Positions 11,106-19,948 are shown, numbered from the stretch's first letter. The stretch: DNA of 64,000 nt from Fulvimarina endophytica (GCF_003403015.1 NZ_QURL01000001.1:558001-622000); one strand, 5' to 3'. Notes: generated by a model from the sequence alone, not told the origin. Program-made: numbers and translations.

Positions 11106-11920
11106 GCGATCTCAGGATATCCGGGATCAGGCTCGTCTGCCGCGACCTTCCCCGCAGCATTCGATTCTACCATGAGGCCTTCGGCTGCGTCTTCATCGGA
11201 GCGGAGACGGCCGATTTGACGAACGGGGCAGAGATCGCTCTCGGTCGGCAGCGGCTGCACCTCGTTCCAGCACGAGCGGAAGGAGCAGGCGGTCGCTCAC
11301 CTGAGGCGCGAGACGGCCCTCCCGTTTCGAACGCGACGGGTTTCCAGCACTTAGCCATCGTCGTCTCGAACATGGACGACGCCATGCGGCAACTGGAGCG
11401 ATCGGCAGATTGGGAGCCGATCTCTTCCGACGGTCCGGAGCGTCTGCCGGACGCCTCGGGCGGAGCCACGGCCTTCAAGTTCCGCGATCCGGACGGCCAT
11501 CCTCTGGAGTTTCTTCAGTTTCCGCCGGACGCCGTTCCGGAGCGCTGGCAAGATCTCTCGGCGCCCGGCCCGTGTCTCGGCATCGACCACAGCGCCATCA
11601 CCGTCGCCGATGTCGATCGCGCGATCCGGTTCTACAAGGGCCTCGGCTTTCGGCAGGGCGAGCGCCAGCGTAATATCGGCGCCGAACAGGGGCGGATGGA
11701 CGGTCTCGGCAATTACGCCACCTGCGACGTCGTGGCGCTGAGACCGCCCTGCGATCACGCGCCCCATCTGGAACTTCTGGGCTATGTAGCGCCCCGAACG
11801 GTGGAGATTCCAGTGCCCGACGGCTCGCCGTTCGCGACGACACTCCTTCTTACAGGCACCGGGCGGAATCCGGAATATCTGAGGGATCCAGACGGACACC
11901 GGATCGAACGTCTTGCCTGA
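11102..11920 (+). CDS. Tandem VOC (glyoxalase/bleomycin-resistance fold) protein
   Basis: A 272-aa protein with two VOC modules. The first begins ISGIRLVCRDLPRSIRFYHEAFG and ends at FKFRDPDGHPLEFLQF; the second begins GIDHSAITVADVDRAIRFYKGLGF and ends YLRDPDGHRIERL. The RDPDGH motif with its metal-ligand His and Glu is kept at both module ends. VOC proteins include lyases, dioxygenases and isomerases, so the reaction is unknown. An ATG at 11096 is also in frame, but 11102 gives the ATGA overlap seen throughout this operon. It is the last gene of the DoxX-cupin-SMP-30-VOC unit. Confidence 0.88.
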   Translation: MSDLRISGIRLVCRDLPRSIRFYHEAFGCVFIGAETADLTNGAEIALGRQRLHLVPARAEGAGGRSPEARDGPPVSNATGFQHLAIVVSNMDDAMRQLERSADWEPISSDGPERLPDASGGATAFKFRDPDGHPLEFLQFPPDAVPERWQDLSAPGPCLGIDHSAITVADVDRAIRFYKGLGFRQGERQRNIGAEQGRMDGLGNYATCDVVALRPPCDHAPHLELLGYVAPRTVEIPVPDGSPFATTLLLTGTGRNPEYLRDPDGHRIERLA

Positions 11921-12184
11921 CGAGCGGGTATGCCGCACGCTCAGATCATCGGTGCCGGTCTTCACATCGGAAGGGATGAAGCGTGCAGCACAGCGACATC
12001 GCTCTTGCCGCTTCGTGTGAACCGGCCTACCGCCAACCAACACCATCGCTCACCCATCTGCGGGCGGAGCCGGAACGAGATCGACGATCCATGGCGCACC
12101 ATGTGGAATGCTAGCATAGCCGGATCGCTCGACAGACGCACGGCCGACGCCCGGGCGAGACGCGCCGGTGCCCATGCCCTTCGG

Positions 12185-13252
12185 ATGGGTCTGCGGGTGC
12201 GGACATCACACGGCTTCGACAAGCCGATGGCACTCGCCATACTTGCCGTCCTCTCCGCTCTTTCGCTGGCTCTTCTGGTGCCGAGCCCTGCCCTCGCCGC
12301 AAGCCTTCTCGACCCCATCGGCCCGGTTCTCGAAGCCCAGAGCTGGCATCTCATACGCGTCACCCTGATCGGTCTCTTCGTCGTCGTGCCGCCGCTGCTT
12401 CTCACGGCGTTCGTCATCTGGCGCTACAGGCTCGGTGGACGATCTTCGAGCTATTGGCCGACATGGGAGTTCAACGGCTTCTACGAGACCGCCATCTGGA
12501 CCGGGCCGGTGATCGTCGTCGGCTTTCTCGGCGTCTGGCTCGTTTCGTCGACCCTCGATCTCGATCCCTACGCGCCGCTGCCCGGAGGCGACCCGCTCCG
12601 GATCGATCTCATCGGTCTCGACGACAAATGGCTCGCGATCTATCCGGACGAGCGCGTCGCCGCCCTCGACGAGATCGCCATCCCCGTCGACCGTCCGGTC
12701 AGCTTTCGCATCACCTCCGACACGGTCATGCAGAGCTTCCTGGCGGAAGGCTTCGCCGGCCAGATCTATCTGATGCCGGGCATGGTGACGGAGCTCAATC
12801 TGGCTGCGAGCGAACCCGGTGAAGGCAGAGCGATCCAGACCCAGTACAACGGCGCGGGCTTCGCCAATCAGCGCGTCCCGATGCAGGCGATGACGGAAGG
12901 CGATTTCGACGCCTGGGTAACCGGTGCCTCCGGCGATCCGCTGACCGCCCGAACCTATCCGCGCCTCATCTCCAGCGCGGTCGGCGTAAGGGAGTTCGAG
13001 GTCGTGAAGGCCGCGCTCATGCCTCTCGACGATCCCTGCCTGTTCGACCGTGTGGTCGCCCGATACCACCAGAACAAGCCGATCTCGATCACCGAGCAGC
13101 CCGGCAGCGCCCTTTACGAACCGGATGCCGCATCGCTGCCGGACGGAGCCTGCGATGCCCTCGTCCCCGAGGGCTCCGGCCCGCATGGAACGGCCATGGG
13201 CGGCATGAACCACGGCGCCCATGCAGGCGAGCCGAAGAACGGAAGCGAGTGA
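12185..13252 (+). CDS. cyoA: Cytochrome bo3 ubiquinol oxidase subunit II
   Basis: Subunit II of a quinol oxidase, 355 aa from this start. After an N-terminal hydrophobic segment comes SLLDPIGPV, the CyoA mature N-terminus. Two membrane helices follow (LIRVTLIGLFVVVPPLLL and AIWTGPVIVVGFLGVWLV), then the periplasmic cupredoxin domain. There is no Cys-x3-Cys CuA site, so it accepts electrons from quinol and not cytochrome c. The His/Met-rich tail (MGGMNHGAHAG) resembles that of E. coli CyoA. The usual lipobox Cys is absent: Ala stands where E. coli has it. The start is uncertain: ATG 12227 is an alternative, and neither has a good ribosome site. The 264 bp upstream (11921-12184) look non-coding and should hold the operon promoter. 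Confidence 0.9.
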   Translation: MGLRVRTSHGFDKPMALAILAVLSALSLALLVPSPALAASLLDPIGPVLEAQSWHLIRVTLIGLFVVVPPLLLTAFVIWRYRLGGRSSSYWPTWEFNGFYETAIWTGPVIVVGFLGVWLVSSTLDLDPYAPLPGGDPLRIDLIGLDDKWLAIYPDERVAALDEIAIPVDRPVSFRITSDTVMQSFLAEGFAGQIYLMPGMVTELNLAASEPGEGRAIQTQYNGAGFANQRVPMQAMTEGDFDAWVTGASGDPLTARTYPRLISSAVGVREFEVVKAALMPLDDPCLFDRVVARYHQNKPISITEQPGSALYEPDAASLPDGACDALVPEGSGPHGTAMGGMNHGAHAGEPKNGSE

Positions 13253-15339
13253 TGAACGAGAGTTTTCTCTTCGGCCGGCTTTCGCTCAGCGATTTCGAAC
13301 CGTTGAAGATCTTCCACAATCCGGACCTCAGCACGGCGATCGGCTCGATCGCGAGCTGGATCGTCATCGTCGGTGTCGTCGCCGTTCTCGGCCTCCTCAC
13401 CGTGAAGCGATGGTGGGGACCGCTCTTCACCCAGTGGCTGAACACCACCGATCACAAGAAGATCGGCATCATGTATCTGGCCTTCGCCGGGATCATGTTC
13501 ACGCGCGGCGTTCTGGAGGGCGTGGTGATGCGCGCGCATCTGATGACGTCCTACGAGAAGGGCTTCCTGTCCTCCGAGCACTTCGCGGAACTGTTCTCGA
13601 CCCACGGCACGATCATGATCTTCTTCGTGCTGATGCCGGCCCTCATCGGGCTCATGAATCTTCTCGTGCCCCTGCAGATCGGCGCGCGGGACGTCGCATT
13701 CCCGAAGCTCAACCAGATCAGCCTCGGCTTCACCGTCGTCGGCGGCATGCTGATCATGATCTCCCTCGTGATCGGCGGTTTCGAGACCGGCGGCTGGACC
13801 GCCTATCCGCCGTTCACCGGCGCAACCTTCCAGCCCGGCCCGGGGCCCGATTACTGGGTCTGGGCGATCGGCCTCTCCGGCGTCGGCTCCCTCCTGTCGG
13901 GCCTCAACTTCGCCGTCACCATCTACAAGATGCGCTGTCCCGGCATGACCTTCATGCGCATGCCGCTCTTCACCTGGACCGCGCTCTGCACGTCGATCCT
14001 CCTCATCTTCGCGCTGCCGCCGCTGACCGCCGTGACCCTGATGCAGGCCCTCGACCGGTATCTGGACTTCCACTTCTTCACCAACGACCTCGGCGGCAAC
14101 ATGATGAATTATGCCAACATGTTCTGGATGTTCGGCCATCCGGAGGTCTACATCCTGATCCTGCCCGCCTTCGGCATCTATTCGGAAATCTCCCAGACCT
14201 TTTCGGGCAAGGTCCTCTACGGCTACGTCTCGCTCGTCGCCGCGACCATGGCGATCGCCGTCCTCTCCTTCACCGTCTGGCTCCACCACTTCTTCACCAT
14301 GGGCCAGAGTTCGGCGATCAATGCGGCCTTCGGCATCGCCACCATGCTGATCGCCATTCCGACCGGAGTGAAGGTCTATGTCTGGATCGCCACCCTCTGG
14401 CGGGGCCGCGTTCGCCTGCGCACGCCGATCGTCTATCTGGCCGGTTTCATCGTCTTCTTCGTCATCGGCGGCTATACGGGCGTCATGCTCGCCAATCCGA
14501 CGATCAACTTCGCCGTTCACAATTCCCAGTTCGTCGTGGCGCACTTTCACAACGTGCTTCTGCCCGGAAGCCTCTTCGCCATCCTCGCTGCGATCTATAC
14601 CTGGTTCCCGAAGTTCTTCGGCTTCCGGCTCGACGAGACCTGGAGCCTGCGCACGGCCTATCTGTTCGTGGCCGGTTTCGCAGTCACCTTCCTGCCCCTC
14701 TATGCTCTGGGCCTGATGGGCTATCCGCGCCGCAGCCCGGCCTTCGACGATCCGGCCTTCATTCCCTATGTGGTCGTCTCCTTTGTCGGGGCGCTGATAC
14801 TGGTCTCGGCCTTGACGAGCTTCTTCGTGACCTTCCTCGTCTCGGTCCGGCACCGGGACGAACTCGCCGTTCCCGGCGGCGATCCCTGGGACGGCTGGAC
14901 GCTCGAATGGGCCTCCCCGGCGCCGGTCCCCGAATGGAACTTCGCGGTGATCCCGCAAGTGTCGTCCCGCCATGCCTTCGGCATCGAGAAGATGTCCGGC
15001 CAGGCGTTCCAGTTTGACATCGACCGGATCGAACCCGTCGACCTTCCGGCGAAGTCCTATATCGGCCTTGCGATCGCCGTCTTCGGAACCATGATGGGCT
15101 TTGCCCTCGTCTTCTGGATCTGGTGGCTGGCGGCCCTCTCCCTGCTCGTCATGGTCGGCTACGGAATCGCGCTCGGCTTTCTGCCCGATCGGCCGATCCG
15201 TATCTCTGCCGAAGAGATCGCTCGCGTCGAGAGGCGCTGGATCGAAGCTGCACGCTCCGAAAATCTGACCCGGCGCGAAGACGAGGTGTCCCCGACCAAT
15301 CATGGCTATGCCGCACCGATCGCAGGAGCCCGAGCATGA
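13252..15339 (+). CDS. cyoB: Cytochrome bo3 ubiquinol oxidase subunit I
   Basis: The catalytic haem-copper subunit, 695 aa, in the inner membrane. It reduces O2 to water and pumps protons. Metal ligands are intact: His118 (low-spin haem) in FSTHGTIM, HPEVYILILP (CuB His, cross-linked Tyr and the proton Glu), WLHHFFTMG (CuB His pair), and VVAHFHNVL (haem His). The D-channel Asn and Asp (LMNLL, IGARDVAFP) and the K-channel Lys (IPTGVKVY) are kept. Of the four E. coli quinone-site residues, Arg (85) and His (110) are kept while Asp and Gln are replaced by Glu89 and Glu113. The ATG shares its A with the cyoA stop (TGATG). Confidence 0.97.
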   Translation: MNESFLFGRLSLSDFEPLKIFHNPDLSTAIGSIASWIVIVGVVAVLGLLTVKRWWGPLFTQWLNTTDHKKIGIMYLAFAGIMFTRGVLEGVVMRAHLMTSYEKGFLSSEHFAELFSTHGTIMIFFVLMPALIGLMNLLVPLQIGARDVAFPKLNQISLGFTVVGGMLIMISLVIGGFETGGWTAYPPFTGATFQPGPGPDYWVWAIGLSGVGSLLSGLNFAVTIYKMRCPGMTFMRMPLFTWTALCTSILLIFALPPLTAVTLMQALDRYLDFHFFTNDLGGNMMNYANMFWMFGHPEVYILILPAFGIYSEISQTFSGKVLYGYVSLVAATMAIAVLSFTVWLHHFFTMGQSSAINAAFGIATMLIAIPTGVKVYVWIATLWRGRVRLRTPIVYLAGFIVFFVIGGYTGVMLANPTINFAVHNSQFVVAHFHNVLLPGSLFAILAAIYTWFPKFFGFRLDETWSLRTAYLFVAGFAVTFLPLYALGLMGYPRRSPAFDDPAFIPYVVVSFVGALILVSALTSFFVTFLVSVRHRDELAVPGGDPWDGWTLEWASPAPVPEWNFAVIPQVSSRHAFGIEKMSGQAFQFDIDRIEPVDLPAKSYIGLAIAVFGTMMGFALVFWIWWLAALSLLVMVGYGIALGFLPDRPIRISAEEIARVERRWIEAARSENLTRREDEVSPTNHGYAAPIAGARA

Positions 15340-15362
15340 CGAGCATGACGAGCATGACGAGC
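15336..15362 (+). repeat. Triple 9-bp repeat at the cyoC start
   Basis: ATGACGAGC occurs three times in tandem, exactly from the start codon of cyoC, giving three in-frame ATG codons. Copy-number changes would stay in frame. Confidence 0.95.
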
Positions 15363-16007
15363 ACGGTGGCAGATCCGGGCGTGGACGCCAGCCGACCGTT
15401 GCATCCCGGCCTCAATCTCGGGCCGGCGCACGGCGCTGCGCACCGGGATGCGGAGATGGTGGTCTTCGGGTTCTGGGTCTTCCTGATGAGCGACCTCGTC
15501 ACCTTCGCGATGTTCTTCGCCATTTATGCGACGGCGATCGACGCGACGGCCGGGGGGCCTGGCAATGCGGCGATCACCGACCTCGCCAGCATCGCCATGC
15601 AGACCGGCGCCCTTCTCGCAAGTTCCCTCGTCTTCGGCCTCGGCACCGTCGCGATGAAATATAACGAGGGCCGCGCCAAGGTCGTCGGGCTGCTTCTCGC
15701 CTCCCTCGCGCTCGGCCTCGTCTTCCTCGGTCTCGAGATCCGAGACTTCATGCATGCCGCCGAGATCGGCGCCGTGCCGATGCGTTCGGGCTACCTCTCG
15801 GCCTATTGGGCGCTCGTCGGGCTGCACGGTCTGCACGTCGCCGTCGGCAGCCTTCTCATCGTGGCGATGGTCGCCCAGATCGGGGTCTTCGGGCTGAGGG
15901 CGGACGTCAAGTCGCGCATTCTGCGGCTCGGTCTCTACTGGCATTTCCTCGACGTCATCTGGGTCGGCATCATCACCGTCATCTTCCTGCCGGGAGCATT
16001 CGCTTGA
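15336..16007 (+). CDS. cyoC: Cytochrome bo3 ubiquinol oxidase subunit III
   Basis: A 223-aa protein with five membrane helices typical of CyoC (subunit III), a structural subunit of the oxidase complex. Recognisable segments are VVFGFWVFLMSDLVTFAMFFAIYA, the loop MKYNEGRA and the last helix YWHFLDVIWVGIITVIFL. The start overlaps the cyoB stop (ATGA), and AGGAG at 15323-15327 lies eight bases upstream. The first three triplets form an ATG-ACG-AGC unit repeated three times, giving the N-terminus MTSMTSMTST and two further in-frame ATGs at 15345 and 15354. Confidence 0.95.
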   Translation: MTSMTSMTSTVADPGVDASRPLHPGLNLGPAHGAAHRDAEMVVFGFWVFLMSDLVTFAMFFAIYATAIDATAGGPGNAAITDLASIAMQTGALLASSLVFGLGTVAMKYNEGRAKVVGLLLASLALGLVFLGLEIRDFMHAAEIGAVPMRSGYLSAYWALVGLHGLHVAVGSLLIVAMVAQIGVFGLRADVKSRILRLGLYWHFLDVIWVGIITVIFLPGAFA

Positions 16008-16342
16008 GCACGAACACGGACACCGTTCTGAAACTCGGAGAGGCCGAACATCGCCGCGAACTGCGCTCCTACTATTGGGGTTTCGCCGGCGCGGTCGTTC
16101 TGACGGCCTTCTCGTTTCTCGCCGCGCTCTGGCAGCCCTTCGGCCCGTTCGTCGCCTATTGCGGCCTCGGCGCTTTCGCGGTGGCGCAGATCATCGTTCA
16201 CTTCCGCTGCTTCCTGCATCTCGACCTGACGCGGCAGAAACGCGAGGATCTCCAGCTTCTTCTCTTCACCTTCCTGATCATCGCCATCATGATCGCCGGC
16301 ACGGTCTGGATTCTCGGCTCCCTCATGGATCGGATGATGTGA
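16004..16342 (+). CDS. cyoD: Cytochrome bo3 ubiquinol oxidase subunit IV
   Basis: A 112-aa three-helix protein of the CyoD family, the smallest subunit, which helps assembly of the oxidase. Helix 1 is YYWGFAGAVVLTAFSFLAA, helix 2 contains VAQIIVHFRCFLHLD (the family motif around VHxxCFLHL) and helix 3 is LLLFTFLIIAIMIAGTVWIL. The only suitable start is TTG 16004, which overlaps the cyoC stop (TTGA), with GGAG about eight bases upstream. The next gene starts two bases after its stop, so transcription probably continues into it. No cyoE (haem O synthase) is seen here. Confidence 0.93.
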   Translation: MSTNTDTVLKLGEAEHRRELRSYYWGFAGAVVLTAFSFLAALWQPFGPFVAYCGLGAFAVAQIIVHFRCFLHLDLTRQKREDLQLLLFTFLIIAIMIAGTVWILGSLMDRMM

Positions 16343-16344
16343 CG

Positions 16345-19002
16345 ATGGAAACGCCCGACGGGTCGCGATCGCCGATCTTCGATACGGTCGAGGGCGAGCG
16401 CATCGCGCAGGCCCGCGAAGACGGCTGGCGGCGCTGGGGGCCCTATCTCGCCGAGCGCCAATGGGGAACTGTGCGCGAGGATTACAGCGCCGATGGCGAG
16501 GCCTGGTCCTATCTGCCCCATGACCATGCCCGCTCGCGCGCCTATCGCTGGGGCGAGGACGGCATTGCCGGCTTTTCGGACGAGCATCAGACCTGGTGCC
16601 TGTCGCTCGCCCTCTGGAATGGCGCCGACCCGATCCTCAAGGAGCGCATGTTCGGCCTCGCCAATGCAGAAGGCAATCACGGCGAGGACGCGAAGGAGCT
16701 TTGGTGGCATATCGATGCGGTGCCGAGCCACGCATGGCAGCGAATGCTCTACCGCTATCCGCAGGCACCGTTTCCCTACGAGGATCTGATCGCGGAGAAT
16801 GCTCGCCGCCGGGGCCGGGACGAGCCCGAATACGAGCTGGAGGATACCGGCGTCCTGTCCGGCGATCGCTTCTTCGACGTGACCGTGGACTATGCGAAGG
16901 CCACGCCCGGCGAGATCCTGATGCGCGTCACGATCGTCAATCGCGGACCCGAAGCCGCCACGATCCATGTCATCCCGCAGCTCGTCGCCCGCAATATCTG
17001 GAGCTGGCGCGAAGGCGCACCGAAGCCGCAGATCACCCAGGAGACGGACGCCGCCATTCGTGCGGTTCATCCCGTCTTCGAGGAGATGCGCTTCGAAGCC
17101 CTCCAGCCTGCGACCTGGCTTTTCTGCGAGAACGAGACCAATGTCCGGCGGCTCTATGGCGAGACCGCCGAGGGCGCATTCAAGGACGCGATCAACGATC
17201 ATATCGTCGGCGGCGATCCGGCATCCCTGCCCCGGTCCGGCACGAAATGCGCCGCATGGTCGGTTCATGAACTGGCGCCCGGTGAAAGTCTCTCTCTACG
17301 CTATCGCTTCGCACCTCCATCGGTCGTTCCACTCGACGCCTCCAGCTTCGATCGTCTCGCATCCGAGCGGCAGGAGGAGGCGGACGCCTTCTATGCGGCG
17401 TTACAACGTGGCATCGCGGACGAGGATGCGCGGCTCGTCCAGCGCCGGGCGCTTGCCGGTCTTCTGTGGTCCAAGCAGACCTATCGCTACAATGTGAAGC
17501 GGTGGCTCGACGGTGACCCGGCGCAGCCTGCACCGCCGAAGGCGCGTCTTGCGGGACGCAACGCCGAATGGACGAACCTCGACAACAGCGAGGTGATCCT
17601 GATGCCGGACACCTGGGAATATCCCTGGTACGCATCCTGGGATCTCGCCTTCCATGCGATGGCGGCGGCCATCGTCGATCCGGACCTTGCCAAAGAGCAG
17701 CTGCTGCTCCTGACGCGCGAATGGTACATGCATCCGAGCGGGCAAATCCCGGCCTACGAATGGAATTTCGGCGATGCCAATCCACCGATCCAGGCCTTCG
17801 CTGCCCTGCGGGTGTTTCGCATGGACCGGGCAGCGACCGGCAAACCCGATCTCGACTTCCTGGAACGGCTCTTCCACAAACTGACGATCAACTTCACCTG
17901 GTGGGTGAACCGGAAGGATTCGCGCGGACGCAATCTCTTCCAGGGCGGCTTTCTCGGCCTCGACAATATCGGTGTCTTCGACCGCTCGGCGCCGGTGCCT
18001 GGCGGCGGAACGCTGGAGCAGGCCGATGGCACGGCCTGGATGGCGATGTATGCCCTCAATCTCATGCGCATGGCGCTGGAACTTGCGACGCGCAATCCGG
18101 TCTACGAGGACGTCGCGACCAAATTCTTCGAGCATTTCCTGGTTATCGCCTCGGCCATGGCCCGGGTCGGGCGCAAGGAGGAGGATGGCGACGGGAACGG
18201 TCTGTGGAACGAGGAGGACGGCTTCTTCTTCGACGAACTCGTTCTGCCTGACGGCAGCGAGGAAACGCTGCGGGTTCGCTCCCTTGTCGGTCTCATTCCC
18301 CTCTGCGCCGTGGAAGTCCTCGACGCAGGGCTTGCCGACCGACATCCCGATTTCGCCCGCCGGCTCGGCTGGATGCTGCGCCACCGTCCGGACCTGACCG
18401 GGCAGGTGTCCCACTATGAAGATCGCGGCCAGGACGCCCGGCTTCTCCTCTCGCTCCTGCGCGCCCATCGCATGAAGGCGATCCTGAACCGGATGCTGGA
18501 CGAGACGGAGTTCCTGTCGCCCTTCGGCATCCGTTCGCTCTCCAAGGCTCATGCTGCGTCGCCCTATACGTTCGATTGCGACGGCATCAGCGCCAGCGTC
18601 GACTACGAACCGGGCACTTCGACATCCGGGATCTTCGGCGGCAATTCGAACTGGCGCGGCCCGGTCTGGATGCCGCTCAACGTCATGCTCGTCGAAGCTC
18701 TCGAAGAGTTCGATCGCTTTTATGGGGACGGCCTCAAGGTGGAGTGTCCGACCGGATCGGGCCGTATGGCCAGCCTGTCCGAGGTCGCGGCCGAGCTCTC
18801 CCGACGCCTGACGGGACTCTTCCTGAAGGGTGGCGACGGGACGCGCCCTGCCCTCGGCGGCCCGGCGCCTCGAGCGGCGGACGGCAGCGAGCTCATCCTC
18901 TTCAACGAATACTTTCACGGCGATACCGGCCTCGGCCTCGGCGCATCCCACCAGACGGGCTGGACCGCGCTCGTCGCCTTACTGCTTCAGAAGCAGGGCT
19001 GA
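16345..19002 (+). CDS. GH63-like glucosidase (MGH1-type glycoside hydrolase)
   Basis: An 885-aa protein with no signal peptide, so probably cytosolic. Length and pattern fit the bacterial GH63 / MGH1-like family with an (alpha/alpha)6 barrel in the C-terminal two thirds: EYPWYASWDLAFHAMA, GQIPAYEWNFGDANPP, GNSNWRGPVWMPLN and the final GDTGLGLGASHQTGWTALV. Members act on alpha-glucosides such as mannosylglycerate, glucosylglycerate or small oligosaccharides; which one is not clear here. ATG 16345 lies two bases after the cyoD stop (a GTG at 16339 overlaps it), so it looks like the fifth gene of the cyo transcript. That coupling is unexpected. Confidence 0.85.
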   Translation: METPDGSRSPIFDTVEGERIAQAREDGWRRWGPYLAERQWGTVREDYSADGEAWSYLPHDHARSRAYRWGEDGIAGFSDEHQTWCLSLALWNGADPILKERMFGLANAEGNHGEDAKELWWHIDAVPSHAWQRMLYRYPQAPFPYEDLIAENARRRGRDEPEYELEDTGVLSGDRFFDVTVDYAKATPGEILMRVTIVNRGPEAATIHVIPQLVARNIWSWREGAPKPQITQETDAAIRAVHPVFEEMRFEALQPATWLFCENETNVRRLYGETAEGAFKDAINDHIVGGDPASLPRSGTKCAAWSVHELAPGESLSLRYRFAPPSVVPLDASSFDRLASERQEEADAFYAALQRGIADEDARLVQRRALAGLLWSKQTYRYNVKRWLDGDPAQPAPPKARLAGRNAEWTNLDNSEVILMPDTWEYPWYASWDLAFHAMAAAIVDPDLAKEQLLLLTREWYMHPSGQIPAYEWNFGDANPPIQAFAALRVFRMDRAATGKPDLDFLERLFHKLTINFTWWVNRKDSRGRNLFQGGFLGLDNIGVFDRSAPVPGGGTLEQADGTAWMAMYALNLMRMALELATRNPVYEDVATKFFEHFLVIASAMARVGRKEEDGDGNGLWNEEDGFFFDELVLPDGSEETLRVRSLVGLIPLCAVEVLDAGLADRHPDFARRLGWMLRHRPDLTGQVSHYEDRGQDARLLLSLLRAHRMKAILNRMLDETEFLSPFGIRSLSKAHAASPYTFDCDGISASVDYEPGTSTSGIFGGNSNWRGPVWMPLNVMLVEALEEFDRFYGDGLKVECPTGSGRMASLSEVAAELSRRLTGLFLKGGDGTRPALGGPAPRAADGSELILFNEYFHGDTGLGLGASHQTGWTALVALLLQKQG

Positions 19003-19069
19003 CCCGGACGTCGCAAATTCGGACGTTCCCGGTGCCAGTGCCGGTGCCGGTGGCGGTGCGAGGCGGCCA

Positions 19070-19828
19070 TCAGGCCGATCCGGCGCTCGCTGGTACCGGC
19101 GCTTCGTCAGCCGAACGCGATGCCTTTCGAAGGAAGGCGACGATCTGATCGGCGATCATGCCGGAATCAGTGGAAAGACTTGCGAGACGATCCCGCGCAT
19201 CGTCGATCGTTCTGCCGTCGATCCCGTCCCCGGCGAGTTCCTCCACCAGATCTGCGACGTAATCCTTCGGAAACTCCGGATGGGCCTGGATCGTCAGCGC
19301 CTTGTCGCCATAGACGAGAACGCCCGCCGGGCAGAAGGTCGAAGATGCGACGACACTCGCGCCTTCGGGTATGCGTGTCACCTGATCCTGATGGACGGCG
19401 GACAGGGCGAAGTGGTCCGGGGCGTCTCCCATCCAGTCGGGCCGACTTTCCAGCATGTAGCGATGGACGCCGAGACCCCAACCCTCGTTCGCCCGGCGGA
19501 CCTCGCCGCCCATGGCCTGCGCGAGGATCTGATGACCGAAGCAGATGCCGACGATCGGTCCGCCGCGCTCCATCACGTCCCTCAGGAACGCCTCCAACCG
19601 CAACATCCAGGGTAGGCGATCGAAGGCCGTATAACGCGAGCCCGTCACGAGCCAGGCATCGCACTCCTCTACCGAATTCGGAAAGACATCGTCGAGAACC
19701 GTATAGACCTTGAAGCGAAGGGACGGATCGGCGCGCGAAAGAAGGCGCTCGAACATCTCGGGATAACTCCCGTGCTTGTCGCGCAGCCTGTCACGATTGC
19801 GTCCGGCTTCGAGAATTCCGATCAGCAT
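19070..19828 (-). CDS. Class I glutamine amidotransferase domain protein
   Basis: A 252-aa stand-alone GATase. The catalytic triad is complete: Cys96 in VGICFGHQIL, and His183 with Glu185 in IQAHPEFP. It resembles the GMP-synthase-like GATase1 group that acts on small amine or peptide substrates (for example gamma-glutamyl hydrolases) and not on a fixed synthase partner. ATG 19828 begins MLIGILEAG with a purine-rich site before it; longer starts give an Arg-rich, non-coding-like N-terminus. It is convergent with the GH63 gene; the 67 bp between them include a short GGTGCC-type hexamer repeat (about 19031-19058). Confidence 0.85.
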   Translation of the reverse strand: MLIGILEAGRNRDRLRDKHGSYPEMFERLLSRADPSLRFKVYTVLDDVFPNSVEECDAWLVTGSRYTAFDRLPWMLRLEAFLRDVMERGGPIVGICFGHQILAQAMGGEVRRANEGWGLGVHRYMLESRPDWMGDAPDHFALSAVHQDQVTRIPEGASVVASSTFCPAGVLVYGDKALTIQAHPEFPKDYVADLVEELAGDGIDGRTIDDARDRLASLSTDSGMIADQIVAFLRKASRSADEAPVPASAGSA

Positions 19829-19948
19829 GGGTCCTCTCATCCTTTCAGATGCGTCCATCGGGACGCCTATCGATCGATACAACGAAGCGTAGCGGAGGCA
19901 CCTAATCCTGCCAGATCGACGAGAGGACGCCACAGCGCTCCCGACATG

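Noticed and set aside
11930..12184. Upstream open frame continuous with cyoA
   Set aside because: Its translation is Arg/Ser/His-rich and unlike a signal peptide or CyoA. It is more likely the promoter region of cyoABCD.
13114..15303. Very long minus-strand open frame opposite cyoB
   Set aside because: cyoB is certain from its metal ligands. The antisense product is a mix of Asp, Arg, Gly and His typical of high-GC shadow frames. The same applies to long frames opposite lon, putA and secDF.
19031..19058. GGTGCC-type hexamer repeats as a mobile or regulatory element
   Set aside because: The repeat is short and imperfect, lies between convergent genes, and is consistent with simple slippage in GC-rich DNA.
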